From NCBI GenBank assembly GCA_964390695.1, contig CAYMKI010000094.1:1-12490 (forward strand): DNA of 12,490 nucleotides. Reading direction: 5' to 3'. Both the position numbers and the translations under genes were made by a program. The stretch comes from CAWACC01 sp964390695 (GTDB lineage: Bacteria; Chlamydiota; Chlamydiia; Chlamydiales; Parachlamydiaceae). Positions 1-6,818 of the stretch are shown here, piece after piece (position 1 is the stretch's first letter; every line of letters begins with the position of its first letter). Under the pieces are notes generated by a model. The model made no database searches. It worked only from the letters and a program-made list of their open reading frames with translations, and was not told where the DNA came from.

Positions 1-490
1 ATAAGGAGGTTCCCCAGCCATCTTGCTGAGCCGCCAGCTTAGCAATTTCTATAAGCGCCTGCTGCCCCTCTGAAGTATATGCGTTGATGCCATAGTTCTT
101 TATGTATTCAGAGATTCCTCTGCCACTTTCCTCAGCCGCCAGCTTGGCAATTTCTATAAGCGCCTGCTGCCCTTCTGAAGTAGACGCGTTGATGCCATAA
201 TTCTTTATGTATTCAGAGGTTCCCCAGCCATCTTTACCAGCAGCCAGCTTGGCGATCTCGATCAACGCCAGCAACCCCTCAGGCTTAGATTCGTCTATGC
301 CATAGTTCTTGATGTATTTAGAGGTTCCTTCGCCATCTTGTTGAGCAGCTAACTTGGCAATTTCGATCAGCTCCTTCTGTCCTATAGCTGTGGAAACATC
401 GATGCCAAAGTTCTTTATGTTTTTTGATGTCCATTTACCATTTTGCCGAGCTGCCATCTTGGCGATTTCGATCAGCGCCTCTTGTATTTC
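1..490 (-). repeat. 105-bp tandem repeat array (left copy)
   Basis: Four complete 105-bp units (490-386, 385-281, 280-176, 175-71) and a partial fifth (70-1) encode 35-residue units. These units are more diverged from one another than those in the right copy, for example NFGIDVS and NYGINAS versions of the same position. The period is a multiple of three, so the array stays in frame. Confidence 0.9.
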
Positions 491-546
491 AGAACCATCA
501 GGGGCCACCCCGCATTGGAGCAAGCACTCTGCTGCTTTGAGAGAAT
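1..546 (-). CDS. 35-residue-repeat protein, left paralogue (partial)
   Basis: This is part of a second copy of the gene at 798-4241. It is cut by the window start on its C-terminal side and by the N block on its N-terminal side. The readable frame, with codons starting at 544 and running leftward, opens with residues matching the sister protein (SLKAAECLLQCGVAPDGSE). Four and two-thirds 35-residue units follow, with the core words LIEIAKLAA and IKNYGI. The last 61 bases before the gap differ from 3781-3841 at one position. The true start codon should lie inside the gap, because the matching ATG in the sister gene (4241) falls in the stretch that is missing here. The function is unknown. By analogy the protein is a large, soluble, alpha-helical repeat protein, possibly a secreted or host-directed one. 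The coding assignment is secure; the role is not. Confidence 0.85.
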
Positions 547-646
547 NNNNNNNNNNNNNNNNNNNNNNNNNNNNNNNNNNNNNNNNNNNNNNNNNNNNNN
601 NNNNNNNNNNNNNNNNNNNNNNNNNNNNNNNNNNNNNNNNNNNNNN
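547..646. other. Assembly gap of exactly 100 N
   Basis: Exactly 100 undetermined bases, the usual placeholder for a gap of unknown length. The left flank ends at 546, equivalent to 3841, and the right flank begins at 647, equivalent to 4277. The right paralogue has 435 bp between those points. The missing part should therefore contain the N-terminal ~134 codons, ribosome binding site and leader of the left paralogue. 435 is divisible by three and 100 is not, so any reading frame drawn through the N block is artificial. Confidence 0.97.
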
Positions 647-660
647 TCTTCTTATATATA

Positions 661-690
661 ATTATAAACACATATTTTATTATCACACAA
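661..690 (-). promoter_or_regulatory. Putative promoter of the left repeat-protein gene
   Basis: This lies in a 54-bp block (647-700) identical to 4277-4330. Read on the minus strand it has TTGTGT (690-685), an 18-bp spacer and TATAAT (666-661). The -10 is perfect and the -35 is weak. Identity stops abruptly just upstream, at 701 versus 4331. That fits conservation of a promoter, but a recent duplication end would look the same. Confidence 0.35.
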
Positions 691-746
691 TCATATCAAT
701 ACACTATCTCAGTGTATTATAAATATCTAATATTAATTAAGCGTAA

Positions 747-763
747 AAATCGGCAATCGATTT
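747..763 (-). terminator. Weak hairpin with T-run after the right repeat-protein gene
   Basis: On the minus strand AAATCG and CGATTT form a 6-bp stem around a 5-nt loop, ending in a run of five T. It lies about 35 nt past the stop codon of the 798-4241 gene. The stem is short and AT-rich, and the equivalent block at 4383-4426 does not keep it, so this is a weak call. Confidence 0.3.
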
Positions 764-795
764 AGAGTTTAAAAAGTGTGTAACTTATTGAACCA
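753..795. repeat. Shared intergenic block, copy 1
   Basis: This 43-bp block starts GCAATCGATT and ends TTATTGAACCA. It matches 4383-4426 with one indel and a handful of substitutions. It sits 2 bp beyond the stop codon of the right paralogue and upstream of the left one. It shows that the duplicated unit includes intergenic DNA as well as the gene. Confidence 0.75.
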
Positions 796-797
796 TG

Positions 798-3700
798 CTA
801 CGCACTATCTGAGGGTGTTATATTATTGATTTGAAGGCAGCTGCCAATCTTGTAGGCGCCGCTTTGCAATCCCCCCAGTGCATCCACATATTCGAAGGGC
901 ACCGGCTTGCCTTTGGCTTCTATAGCAAATGCGTAAGTTTGGGCTTGTTCCTTTTCAAAATCTGATGGGCTGACTACCAAGGGAACTCCTAGAGTTGCCG
1001 CCTTTTTCAAGGCTATCTTTCTCAGTAATGACGGATACTCAGGGCTGGCGTCGGCGACGTAGACTCTTTCCTGAAACAGCACCGGTTGACCGTTGGCGTC
1101 TATCAAGAGCCTCAGTACCGAGCGGGCTAAAATTTTGCCGGAAGGATCGCACACTAAGGCTAAGCGGTGTTTACCATCCAAAGCATAACCAAGCACTCCT
1201 ACATTAAAGCTGGCGCTACCATTGACGTTTAGACAGCTGTTCAACACCTCCGTTCCCATCAACAAGAAATGATTGGGATCATCGCTATCCATTACTGCAT
1301 TTTCTGCAGGGGAAGATTTTTTAGAGGAATGCAGCATCTGCACAGCATCTTTTAGGTCTTGATAGAAAGGAGCTAAGGCCTGTTCCAAGCCTTTAACCTG
1401 GATCCCTTTTAATACAAGCAGCTTTTTTTCAAGATCACTAGGGTCCACTATAAGCTCTAAGAGGTATTTTTGCAGCTGTAGCAGTTGCCTTTGCAACATT
1501 TCTTCAGAAGTTAGTCGGCGGTTGGAAAGAGGTTCCAGCTGCTCTTTTATAAGCTTTAAAGACGCCTCCAGGGTGTTCCAATTGCCTATACAAGCAGATA
1601 CAATGGGGAATAGCCTCTCTTGATGCTCAAGACCCAAGTGGCGGTTGACTAATGCCTGTTTTAAGTTTTCGACCACTTTTACTTCTACGGAAATTGCTTT
1701 AACGCTACCCTCCGAAGTAATCTCGGCCGCTGTCAATGACGCAGGCTTCTGCCATGCTTCGAAGACCTTAGGATGGCTTTTCTTGATCTGGTTGAGGTGG
1801 GGATTGTTTTCCACAGCATAGCGGACTTGCGTAAACTCTTTTTTCAATACGGCATTGAGATAAAGTTGAAAATAGGGAAGGGCTCTGGGATTTCCAACGT
1901 GCTTGCCAGCGTAGGTAAGCAAAGCTTCCTTACCCCGCCAGGTGCCCACGGAATCATGATACAAAGCTCCAAAATTATCCACTTTAACTTTGCACTTATC
2001 GATAAAAAGTCTTTCTAGCGTGACTCTCAGACCCACAAGATCATTTATTTCACTAAGGTAAGATTCGCCCTTAAAATTCAAGATATCGGTGATCAGCTTT
2101 AAGCTCTGATTGCGTTCGTTTGCATCTTTCATGGCAAATACATCTTTAAGCAACTTAATTTTTCTATCATCTCCCAAGAAAGTTTGTTTGATAGCTACCA
2201 AAGCAGCTAAAAGCGGTTGTTGATATTTCGCATCGCGGAAGCTTCGATCTTTCACAATAGCATCCAACACTAAATTGATATCTGAACCCTGCATCGCAAA
2301 TTCTGCCATTATGAAGCAGGACAGCTGAGCATGGACAGTATCCGAAACTCTCTCTCGCAGAGACTCTACCTTTTTGGCATGACCATTGTGAAAACCTCTA
2401 AGAAAATCCTCCAAAACAGCCTCACGCAGATCCCGCGGCAAAACGGCTATTTTTTTCACCACTATAGATTCTTTTGAAAGTTCGCCCTTTAATCTTTCCA
2501 CAAATAAACTCTTTGGATCTAAAGAAGACACAATCACCTCTTGTATCAAGCGTATTTTTAATGAAGGCGGCGAACTAAAAAGACTCTCAAAGAGCGGGCC
2601 ATTTTCCTTAAACAGCTGCTTTAAATCTTTTCGACTTGCACAAAATGTGCACAGACTCATGAATTGCTCTAAAAATTCTTCTTGCTCAGCTTTAACCTTT
2701 TTATCCTTTTCAGCTTTATCTTTTAAAGCTTCATCCTTTTCAAATTTATCCTGTATAGAAGACATTCTATGTTGCACCCATTCCATCTGACCGGCGCTCA
2801 TCTCAAATATAAGGGCAGCTGTGCCAAGGCTTTCTTTCAAGGCACCCGAAAAATCTCCGTCTTTGAGTTGCTTAAGCGGTGCCTCAAATAGACGCAAATC
2901 TATATGATATGTTTCTATGCCATTTCCGTTGCAGGTTTTTGAATAGGTTTCAAAAGTATCAATGATATCGCTGTATTTCAATGTAGAAGATTGCTTAACA
3001 ACACAACTAAACAGAAATTGAGTCAATTCCAAGTATTGCTTTTTACCTTCCACAGACTCTGTATCGATTAAATAATTATGAAGATAAGGTATGGTTCCTC
3101 TAACAGTTTGCTGAGCCGACAGCTTGGCGATCTCGATAAGAGCTTGTTGCTCTTTTGGTATAGAGACATTGAAGCCATAATTCTTTATCATATGGGAAGT
3201 TCCCAAGCCATTTTGCTGAGCAGACAGCTTGGCAATATCAATCAACGCCTGGATCCCCTCTGCAGTAGATGCGTCTATGCCATAATTCTTTATAAATTGG
3301 GAGGTTCCCCCGCCACTTTGCTGAGCCGCCAGCTTGGCTATCTCTATCAGCGCTTCTTGTCCCCCTAAAGTAGATGCGTCTATGCCATAATTCTTGATGT
3401 TCATGGAGGTTCCCCGGCCACTTTGCTGAGCCGCCAGCTTTGCAATCTCTATCAGCATCTGTTGCCCCTTGGGTGTAGAGGCATCAATCCCATAATTCTT
3501 TATGTATTGGGACGTTCCCCCGCCATTTTGCTGAGCCGCCAGCTTGGCTATCTCTATCAGCATCTGTTGCCCCTTGGGTGTAGAGGCATCAATTCCATAA
3601 TTCTTTATGTATTGGGACGTTCCCCCTCCATTTTTTTGAGCCGCCAGCATCGCAATCTCTATCAGCGCTTCCTGTCCCCTTGCAGTAGATGCGTCAATAC

Positions 3701-4241
3701 CATAGTTCTTTATGTTTTCGGAGATTCTAAAACCTTCTTGCTGTACCGCCAGCTTGGCGATTTGGATCAGCGCCTCTTGTATTTCCGAACCATCAGGGGC
3801 CACCCCGCATTGGAGCAAGCACTCTGCTGCTTTGAGAGAATCGAGCTTGCCTTGTTTAACTTGCTGAACAGCAACCTTTATTCCAAAATTTTTGTCTGCA
3901 GATTCTAGAATGAATCTATCTAAAGATAGATTTTTCTGATGTGTTAAGCCGGCAACTTTTTGGCATAATTGACTTTGAATTTGATAATCATTCGATTCGT
4001 GCTTAATCGCTTGTTGCAAAATATTCACTAAACGAACAATTTGATCGGGGGTAAAAGCATCCAGGGCATCCAATTGCCGGGATATCTTATCTTCCAGTTG
4101 AATGTTCTTGTCTGAATTTTTGATGTCGGTTACAGCCTTTTGAATCCAATCCATTTCTTTGGCTTGAATGTTTTCTTTGTATTGAGCTGTTAGAATTTCA
4201 ATTACATTATTTAAATCCGAATATTCCTTATTTATATTCAT
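798..4241 (-). CDS. Large 35-residue-repeat helical protein, possible secreted effector
   Basis: I do not recognise this 1147-aa protein as a named family. The ATG at 4241 is chosen because GGAAGAA lies just upstream and the longer frame (GTG at 4316) would start inside the putative promoter. Residues 1-152 are helical and charged. Residues 153-397 are seven 35-residue units with the pattern LIEIAKLAAQQ..GTS..IKNYGIDAST, decaying into a partial eighth, as expected for a two-helix alpha-solenoid. The middle is long and helical, with a Lys/Glu-rich coiled-coil-like stretch (around KDKAEKDKKVKAEQEE). The C-terminal ~157 residues (991-1147) form a distinct mixed alpha/beta-looking domain with NSCLNVNG, DGKHRLALV, SGKILARSVLRLL and PVLFQERVY. 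No signal peptide or membrane segment is visible. The repeats suggest protein binding, and a type III-secreted or host-directed role is inference only. A paralogue lies immediately downstream. Confidence 0.9.
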   Translation of the reverse strand: MNINKEYSDLNNVIEILTAQYKENIQAKEMDWIQKAVTDIKNSDKNIQLEDKISRQLDALDAFTPDQIVRLVNILQQAIKHESNDYQIQSQLCQKVAGLTHQKNLSLDRFILESADKNFGIKVAVQQVKQGKLDSLKAAECLLQCGVAPDGSEIQEALIQIAKLAVQQEGFRISENIKNYGIDASTARGQEALIEIAMLAAQKNGGGTSQYIKNYGIDASTPKGQQMLIEIAKLAAQQNGGGTSQYIKNYGIDASTPKGQQMLIEIAKLAAQQSGRGTSMNIKNYGIDASTLGGQEALIEIAKLAAQQSGGGTSQFIKNYGIDASTAEGIQALIDIAKLSAQQNGLGTSHMIKNYGFNVSIPKEQQALIEIAKLSAQQTVRGTIPYLHNYLIDTESVEGKKQYLELTQFLFSCVVKQSSTLKYSDIIDTFETYSKTCNGNGIETYHIDLRLFEAPLKQLKDGDFSGALKESLGTAALIFEMSAGQMEWVQHRMSSIQDKFEKDEALKDKAEKDKKVKAEQEEFLEQFMSLCTFCASRKDLKQLFKENGPLFESLFSSPPSLKIRLIQEVIVSSLDPKSLFVERLKGELSKESIVVKKIAVLPRDLREAVLEDFLRGFHNGHAKKVESLRERVSDTVHAQLSCFIMAEFAMQGSDINLVLDAIVKDRSFRDAKYQQPLLAALVAIKQTFLGDDRKIKLLKDVFAMKDANERNQSLKLITDILNFKGESYLSEINDLVGLRVTLERLFIDKCKVKVDNFGALYHDSVGTWRGKEALLTYAGKHVGNPRALPYFQLYLNAVLKKEFTQVRYAVENNPHLNQIKKSHPKVFEAWQKPASLTAAEITSEGSVKAISVEVKVVENLKQALVNRHLGLEHQERLFPIVSACIGNWNTLEASLKLIKEQLEPLSNRRLTSEEMLQRQLLQLQKYLLELIVDPSDLEKKLLVLKGIQVKGLEQALAPFYQDLKDAVQMLHSSKKSSPAENAVMDSDDPNHFLLMGTEVLNSCLNVNGSASFNVGVLGYALDGKHRLALVCDPSGKILARSVLRLLIDANGQPVLFQERVYVADASPEYPSLLRKIALKKAATLGVPLVVSPSDFEKEQAQTYAFAIEAKGKPVPFEYVDALGGLQSGAYKIGSCLQINNITPSDSA
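3051..3785 (-). repeat. Seven 105-bp tandem repeats (right copy)
   Basis: Seven in-frame 105-bp units run from 3785 to 3051, encoding residues 153-397 of the protein, with a degenerate eighth beyond. Neighbouring units share long identical blocks in mosaic fashion. The unit at 3491-3595 shares its first half with 3596-3700, and shares the end of its second half (3559-3593) with 3454-3488. Unequal recombination or gene conversion would explain this. Confidence 0.92.
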
Positions 4242-4290
4242 AAAATTCTTCCATTTAGAAATAAAAGCAAAACAAATCTTCTTATATATA

Positions 4291-4320
4291 ATTATAAACA
4301 CATATTTTATTATCACACAA
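4291..4320 (-). promoter_or_regulatory. Putative promoter of the right repeat-protein gene
   Basis: Minus-strand TTGTGT (4320-4315), an 18-bp spacer and TATAAT (4296-4291) lie about 50 bp upstream of the ATG at 4241. The same 54-bp block occurs ahead of the left paralogue. The -10 is perfect and the -35 matches three of six positions. Confidence 0.4.
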
Positions 4321-4382
4321 TCATATCAATATTCTATATAAGTTTGTTGTGAATTTTTCACTTCAATTAACCATACAAACGG

Positions 4383-4426
4383 GCAATCGATTCAGAACTG
4401 TAAAAAGCGCGTAAGTTATTGAACCA
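4383..4426. repeat. Shared intergenic block, copy 2
   Basis: This is the counterpart of 753-795. It runs directly into a purine-rich segment (4424-4450) with repeated CACAGAG-type words, a pattern that looks like a dispersed intergenic repeat. It marks the far edge of the duplicated region. Confidence 0.7.
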
Positions 4427-4634
4427 CAGAGACCAGCGAGAACACAGAGGGAGCAAAACAGGGGAAAGCTATGTGATATTTGGGTATGTTGCTTATTTCG
4501 ACAAATTCATTATCTGCACGTACAAGAGCATTGGCGTGTCCTTTTCCGCCAAAAATAATAGCTTCAAGCCTGTAACGGCAATCTTTATCATTCACATAAA
4601 ATTCAAAAGGGATAAGAGGTATCAGCTCTTTCAA
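4416..4634 (-). pseudogene. Possible gene remnant (72 codons)
   Basis: This frame encodes protein-like sequence (FEFYVNDKDCRYRLEAII, then FGGKGHANALVRADNEFVE). It has no ATG and would need a TTG start at 4634. It remains open upstream to about 4697. Its C-terminal end reads through the CACAGAG-type repeat and the shared intergenic block, so that end is probably not original. No ribosome binding site is evident. It could be the remains of a small hypothetical gene interrupted by the duplication, or a chance frame. I cannot name a family. Confidence 0.25.
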
Positions 4635-4686
4635 ATGAGGATAATTTGTTTTAATCCACTTTTCGTGTTGTATAAAAATAAAGTTA

Positions 4687-4692
4687 TATAAT
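4687..4692 (+). promoter_or_regulatory. Candidate -10 of the hydrolase/capA pair
   Basis: A perfect TATAAT lies 26 bp before the hydrolase ATG in a very AT-rich stretch. No convincing -35 stands at 16-18 bp; TTGTAT at 4668-4673 is too close. Confidence 0.3.
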
Positions 4693-4718
4693 ATTTATAT
4701 ATTAAATGGAAGGTTTGT

Positions 4719-5369
4719 ATGGAAAAATTAATTCAAGTAAAACATCAAGGTGTTAGCTTAGAAGGCATGTTAAAAATTCCGGAACATGCCCAAGGCCTTG
4801 TGCTATTCGCCCATGGGAGTGGCAGCAGCCGTTTTTCGCCTCGAAATAATTTTGTAGCCGATGTATTGAACGAGGGGCATCTAGGGACATTATTGATAGA
4901 CCTGCTATCGCCCAAGGAAGATGAAAACTATCAAACACGGTTCAACATAGATTTGCTAACTGTGCGCCTACAAATGGTAATTCAGTGGCTGCAGGCTCAA
5001 CCGGAAACACACAAGCTTCACTTAGGATTGTTCGGATCAAGTACCGGGGCTGCAGCAGCCCTCAAAGCTGCGGCTGCATTGGGAAACCAGGTGCAGGCCG
5101 TCGTTTCAAGAGGAGGCCGTCCTGATTTAGCAATGGATGTGCTTCATCAGGTGAAAGCCCACACCCTCTTTATTGTAGGTGGACATGATTTTGGGGTCAT
5201 CGAACTCAACCAAGAGGCCTTTGAAAAGTTGAATTGCGATAAGAGATTTGAAATAGTCCCGCGAGCCACACATCTTTTTGAAGAACCTGGCTGCTTGGAA
5301 GAGGTGGCAAGGCTCGCCAAAAATTGGTTTAAAACGCATTTAGAAATCCAACAGCCGACAACTAAATGA
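4719..5369 (+). CDS. Alpha/beta hydrolase (dienelactone hydrolase-like)
   Basis: A 216-aa cytoplasmic serine hydrolase; the substrate is unknown. The alpha/beta-hydrolase signature is complete: an oxyanion-hole loop HGSGSS at 32-37, the nucleophile elbow GSSTG at 106-110 (Ser108), a strand-end acid in VGGHD (Asp157) and a catalytic His in RATHLFE (His185). This is the spacing of dienelactone-hydrolase-like enzymes, and the length is normal for a minimal one-domain member. The ATG is preceded by GGAAGG with a 5-nt spacer. Its stop overlaps the start of the capA-like gene by 4 nt (ATGA), so the two are translationally coupled. There is no signal peptide. Confidence 0.88.
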   Translation: MEKLIQVKHQGVSLEGMLKIPEHAQGLVLFAHGSGSSRFSPRNNFVADVLNEGHLGTLLIDLLSPKEDENYQTRFNIDLLTVRLQMVIQWLQAQPETHKLHLGLFGSSTGAAAALKAAAALGNQVQAVVSRGGRPDLAMDVLHQVKAHTLFIVGGHDFGVIELNQEAFEKLNCDKRFEIVPRATHLFEEPGCLEEVARLAKNWFKTHLEIQQPTTK

Positions 5370-6340
5370 AAATAGCTCTGGTCGGAGATGTCATGCTTGG
5401 GCGCCTGGTCAACGAAAAGCTAAAGCGCCAAGACTTTGCTTACCCCTGGGGCGACACACTGCGGGTTTTACAATCTGCCGATATACGCCTGTGCAATCTC
5501 GAGTGCGTACTTTCCGATTTTGGGGAACCTTGGTCGGGTAATTCCAAAATTTTTCACTTCCGCTCTGATGAAAAAAACATCCAAGTGCTTCATTCTGCGC
5601 AGATAAATATGGTCTCGTTGGCCAATAACCACGTGCTAGATTATGGTTATGAGGCTTTAGGCAGAATGCTGAACCTTCTCGAAAACCATGGCATTTTATA
5701 TGCAGGTGCAGGAAGAAACGGGGCACAAGCTTCCAGACCTTGCATCTACAACCACGACGGGAAAAGCATAGCCATGTTTGCCTTTACGGACAATGAACCT
5801 GATTGGGAAGCTCAAGCGGATAGACCCGGCATTTATTATATACCCATAGACCTTGAGGATGCCAGAGCGCAGCAACTATTTCAAAATATACAAGTCTTAA
5901 AATCCCATGTCGATTATTTAATCGTCTCGACCCACTGGGGCTCTAACTGGGGGTATTCGCCTCCTCGTGAACACATTCCCTTTGCGCATGCATTGATCGA
6001 TGCGGGAGCAGATCTCGTCTTTGGTCATTCAGGCCACATCTTCCGGGGAGTAGAAAGCTACAAGCGTAGACCTATAATTTATTGTGCAGGAGATTTTATC
6101 GACGACTACGCTGTAGACGAAATAGAACGGAACGATGAATCGATGATTTTCTGCCTAGAATTATGCCAAGGAAATGAGATTATAATAGATCTATACCCAT
6201 CGTACATATCTAATTTTCAGGCTCATATAGCTGAGGGTTATCGCAGAACAGATATCTTGACAACGATGGACGGGCTATGCCGGCAGCTCGGCACGCACTT
6301 AAAATTAAACGCCGCTTCATCATACATAGAAATAACCTAG
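5366..6340 (+). CDS. capA: CapA-family metallophosphatase (PGA_cap)
   Basis: A 324-aa protein of the CapA/PgsA fold, a calcineurin-like metallophosphatase relative associated in Bacillus with poly-gamma-glutamate capsule export. Visible metal-site motifs in order are GDVMLG (Asp8), NLEC (Asn44, Glu46), NNHVLDYG (Asn88, His89, Asp92), STHWGSNW (His190) and GHSGHIFRGVE (His221, His224). The protein starts directly at the first beta strand, so no signal peptide or anchor is present, unlike exported CapA. No capB/capC genes lie nearby, so a capsule role is unlikely; a cytoplasmic phosphatase role is inference. Coupling to the hydrolase by ATGA suggests the two work in one pathway. It converges on the 6345-6818 gene with only 4 bp between the stop codons. 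Confidence 0.85.
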   Translation: MKIALVGDVMLGRLVNEKLKRQDFAYPWGDTLRVLQSADIRLCNLECVLSDFGEPWSGNSKIFHFRSDEKNIQVLHSAQINMVSLANNHVLDYGYEALGRMLNLLENHGILYAGAGRNGAQASRPCIYNHDGKSIAMFAFTDNEPDWEAQADRPGIYYIPIDLEDARAQQLFQNIQVLKSHVDYLIVSTHWGSNWGYSPPREHIPFAHALIDAGADLVFGHSGHIFRGVESYKRRPIIYCAGDFIDDYAVDEIERNDESMIFCLELCQGNEIIIDLYPSYISNFQAHIAEGYRRTDILTTMDGLCRQLGTHLKLNAASSYIEIT

Positions 6341-6344
6341 CAGA

Positions 6345-6818
6345 TTAACCTCTACTCTCATTACCAAAACAGCTCATCAGCTGCTCATAGGCTGGTAAAG
6401 CATCGAAATACTGATATGCTTTCAAGGTATCATCATACCAAGCAGTTTTAATTGTATTATGATTAGCGATAGCGATAAAATAAGCCCCAAGGAAATGATT
6501 GTACCCCAGGGCTTGATTGAAGACCTTATCATTCAGAATGACAGCCTTGCACTCCACCAGCAGCAAGGGATATAGGCTATATTGCGGATGGATATCCTTG
6601 GCAAAAAACACTATATCCGCCCGCCTGCTGGGCAGCTTATGCGGATGTAAAGTCAGATGAGGCATCTGCTTTAAGCTCTTTTCTATCGCAATTCCCCCCA
6701 GTGGATAACCTAGCCTGTAGAGCATATCATGCAGAATTCCCTGGCGGACTTTTTCCTCGGGAGTTGCGGCTACCCACTGTTGGCGGATGAGACAGTAAAT
6801 CTGTTCCGCAGAGGCCAT
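6345..6818 (-). CDS. HsdR N-terminal-like protein (HSDR_N_2), PD-(D/E)XK type
   Basis: A 157-aa stand-alone protein resembling only the N-terminal nuclease region of type I restriction R subunits. It shows VRQGILHDMLYRLGYP (24-39), Glu46 in IEKS, RRADIVFF with Asp68, and LLLVECKA with Glu89 and Lys91. This gives the E...D...E-x-K pattern of PD-(D/E)XK nucleases. There is no helicase part and no hsdM/hsdS nearby, so it is not a restriction system. It may act in DNA or RNA metabolism or be a non-catalytic remnant. Its ATG overlaps the hpf stop codon by one base (TAATG), implying translational coupling to hpf. The family call is solid; the function is unknown. Confidence 0.8.
   Translation of the reverse strand: MASAEQIYCLIRQQWVAATPEEKVRQGILHDMLYRLGYPLGGIAIEKSLKQMPHLTLHPHKLPSRRADIVFFAKDIHPQYSLYPLLLVECKAVILNDKVFNQALGYNHFLGAYFIAIANHNTIKTAWYDDTLKAYQYFDALPAYEQLMSCFGNESRG

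Noticed and set aside
354..722. Plus-strand frames running through the N block
   Set aside because: They depend on 100 unknown bases and lie antisense to the repeat-protein gene; the gap length also breaks the frame.
3051..3785. CRISPR or PPR/Sel1 array
   Set aside because: The 105-bp repeats are contiguous and coding with no spacers. The conserved residues do not follow PPR or Sel1 patterns.
3078..3908. Plus-strand frames with repeated LLSRQLG-type words
   Set aside because: They are antisense shadows of the 105-bp array, open only because the period is a multiple of three.
4242..4316. GTG start at 4316 giving a longer repeat protein with a hydrophobic N-terminus
   Set aside because: The GTG lies in the putative promoter, no ribosome site precedes it, and ATG 4241 has GGAAGAA at good spacing.
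5366..6340. Capsule (poly-gamma-glutamate) biosynthesis locus
   Set aside because: No ligase or membrane partners and no export signal; only the CapA fold is present.
6345..6818. Type I restriction system
   Set aside because: Only the N-terminal nuclease-like module is present; no helicase region, methylase or specificity gene is nearby.
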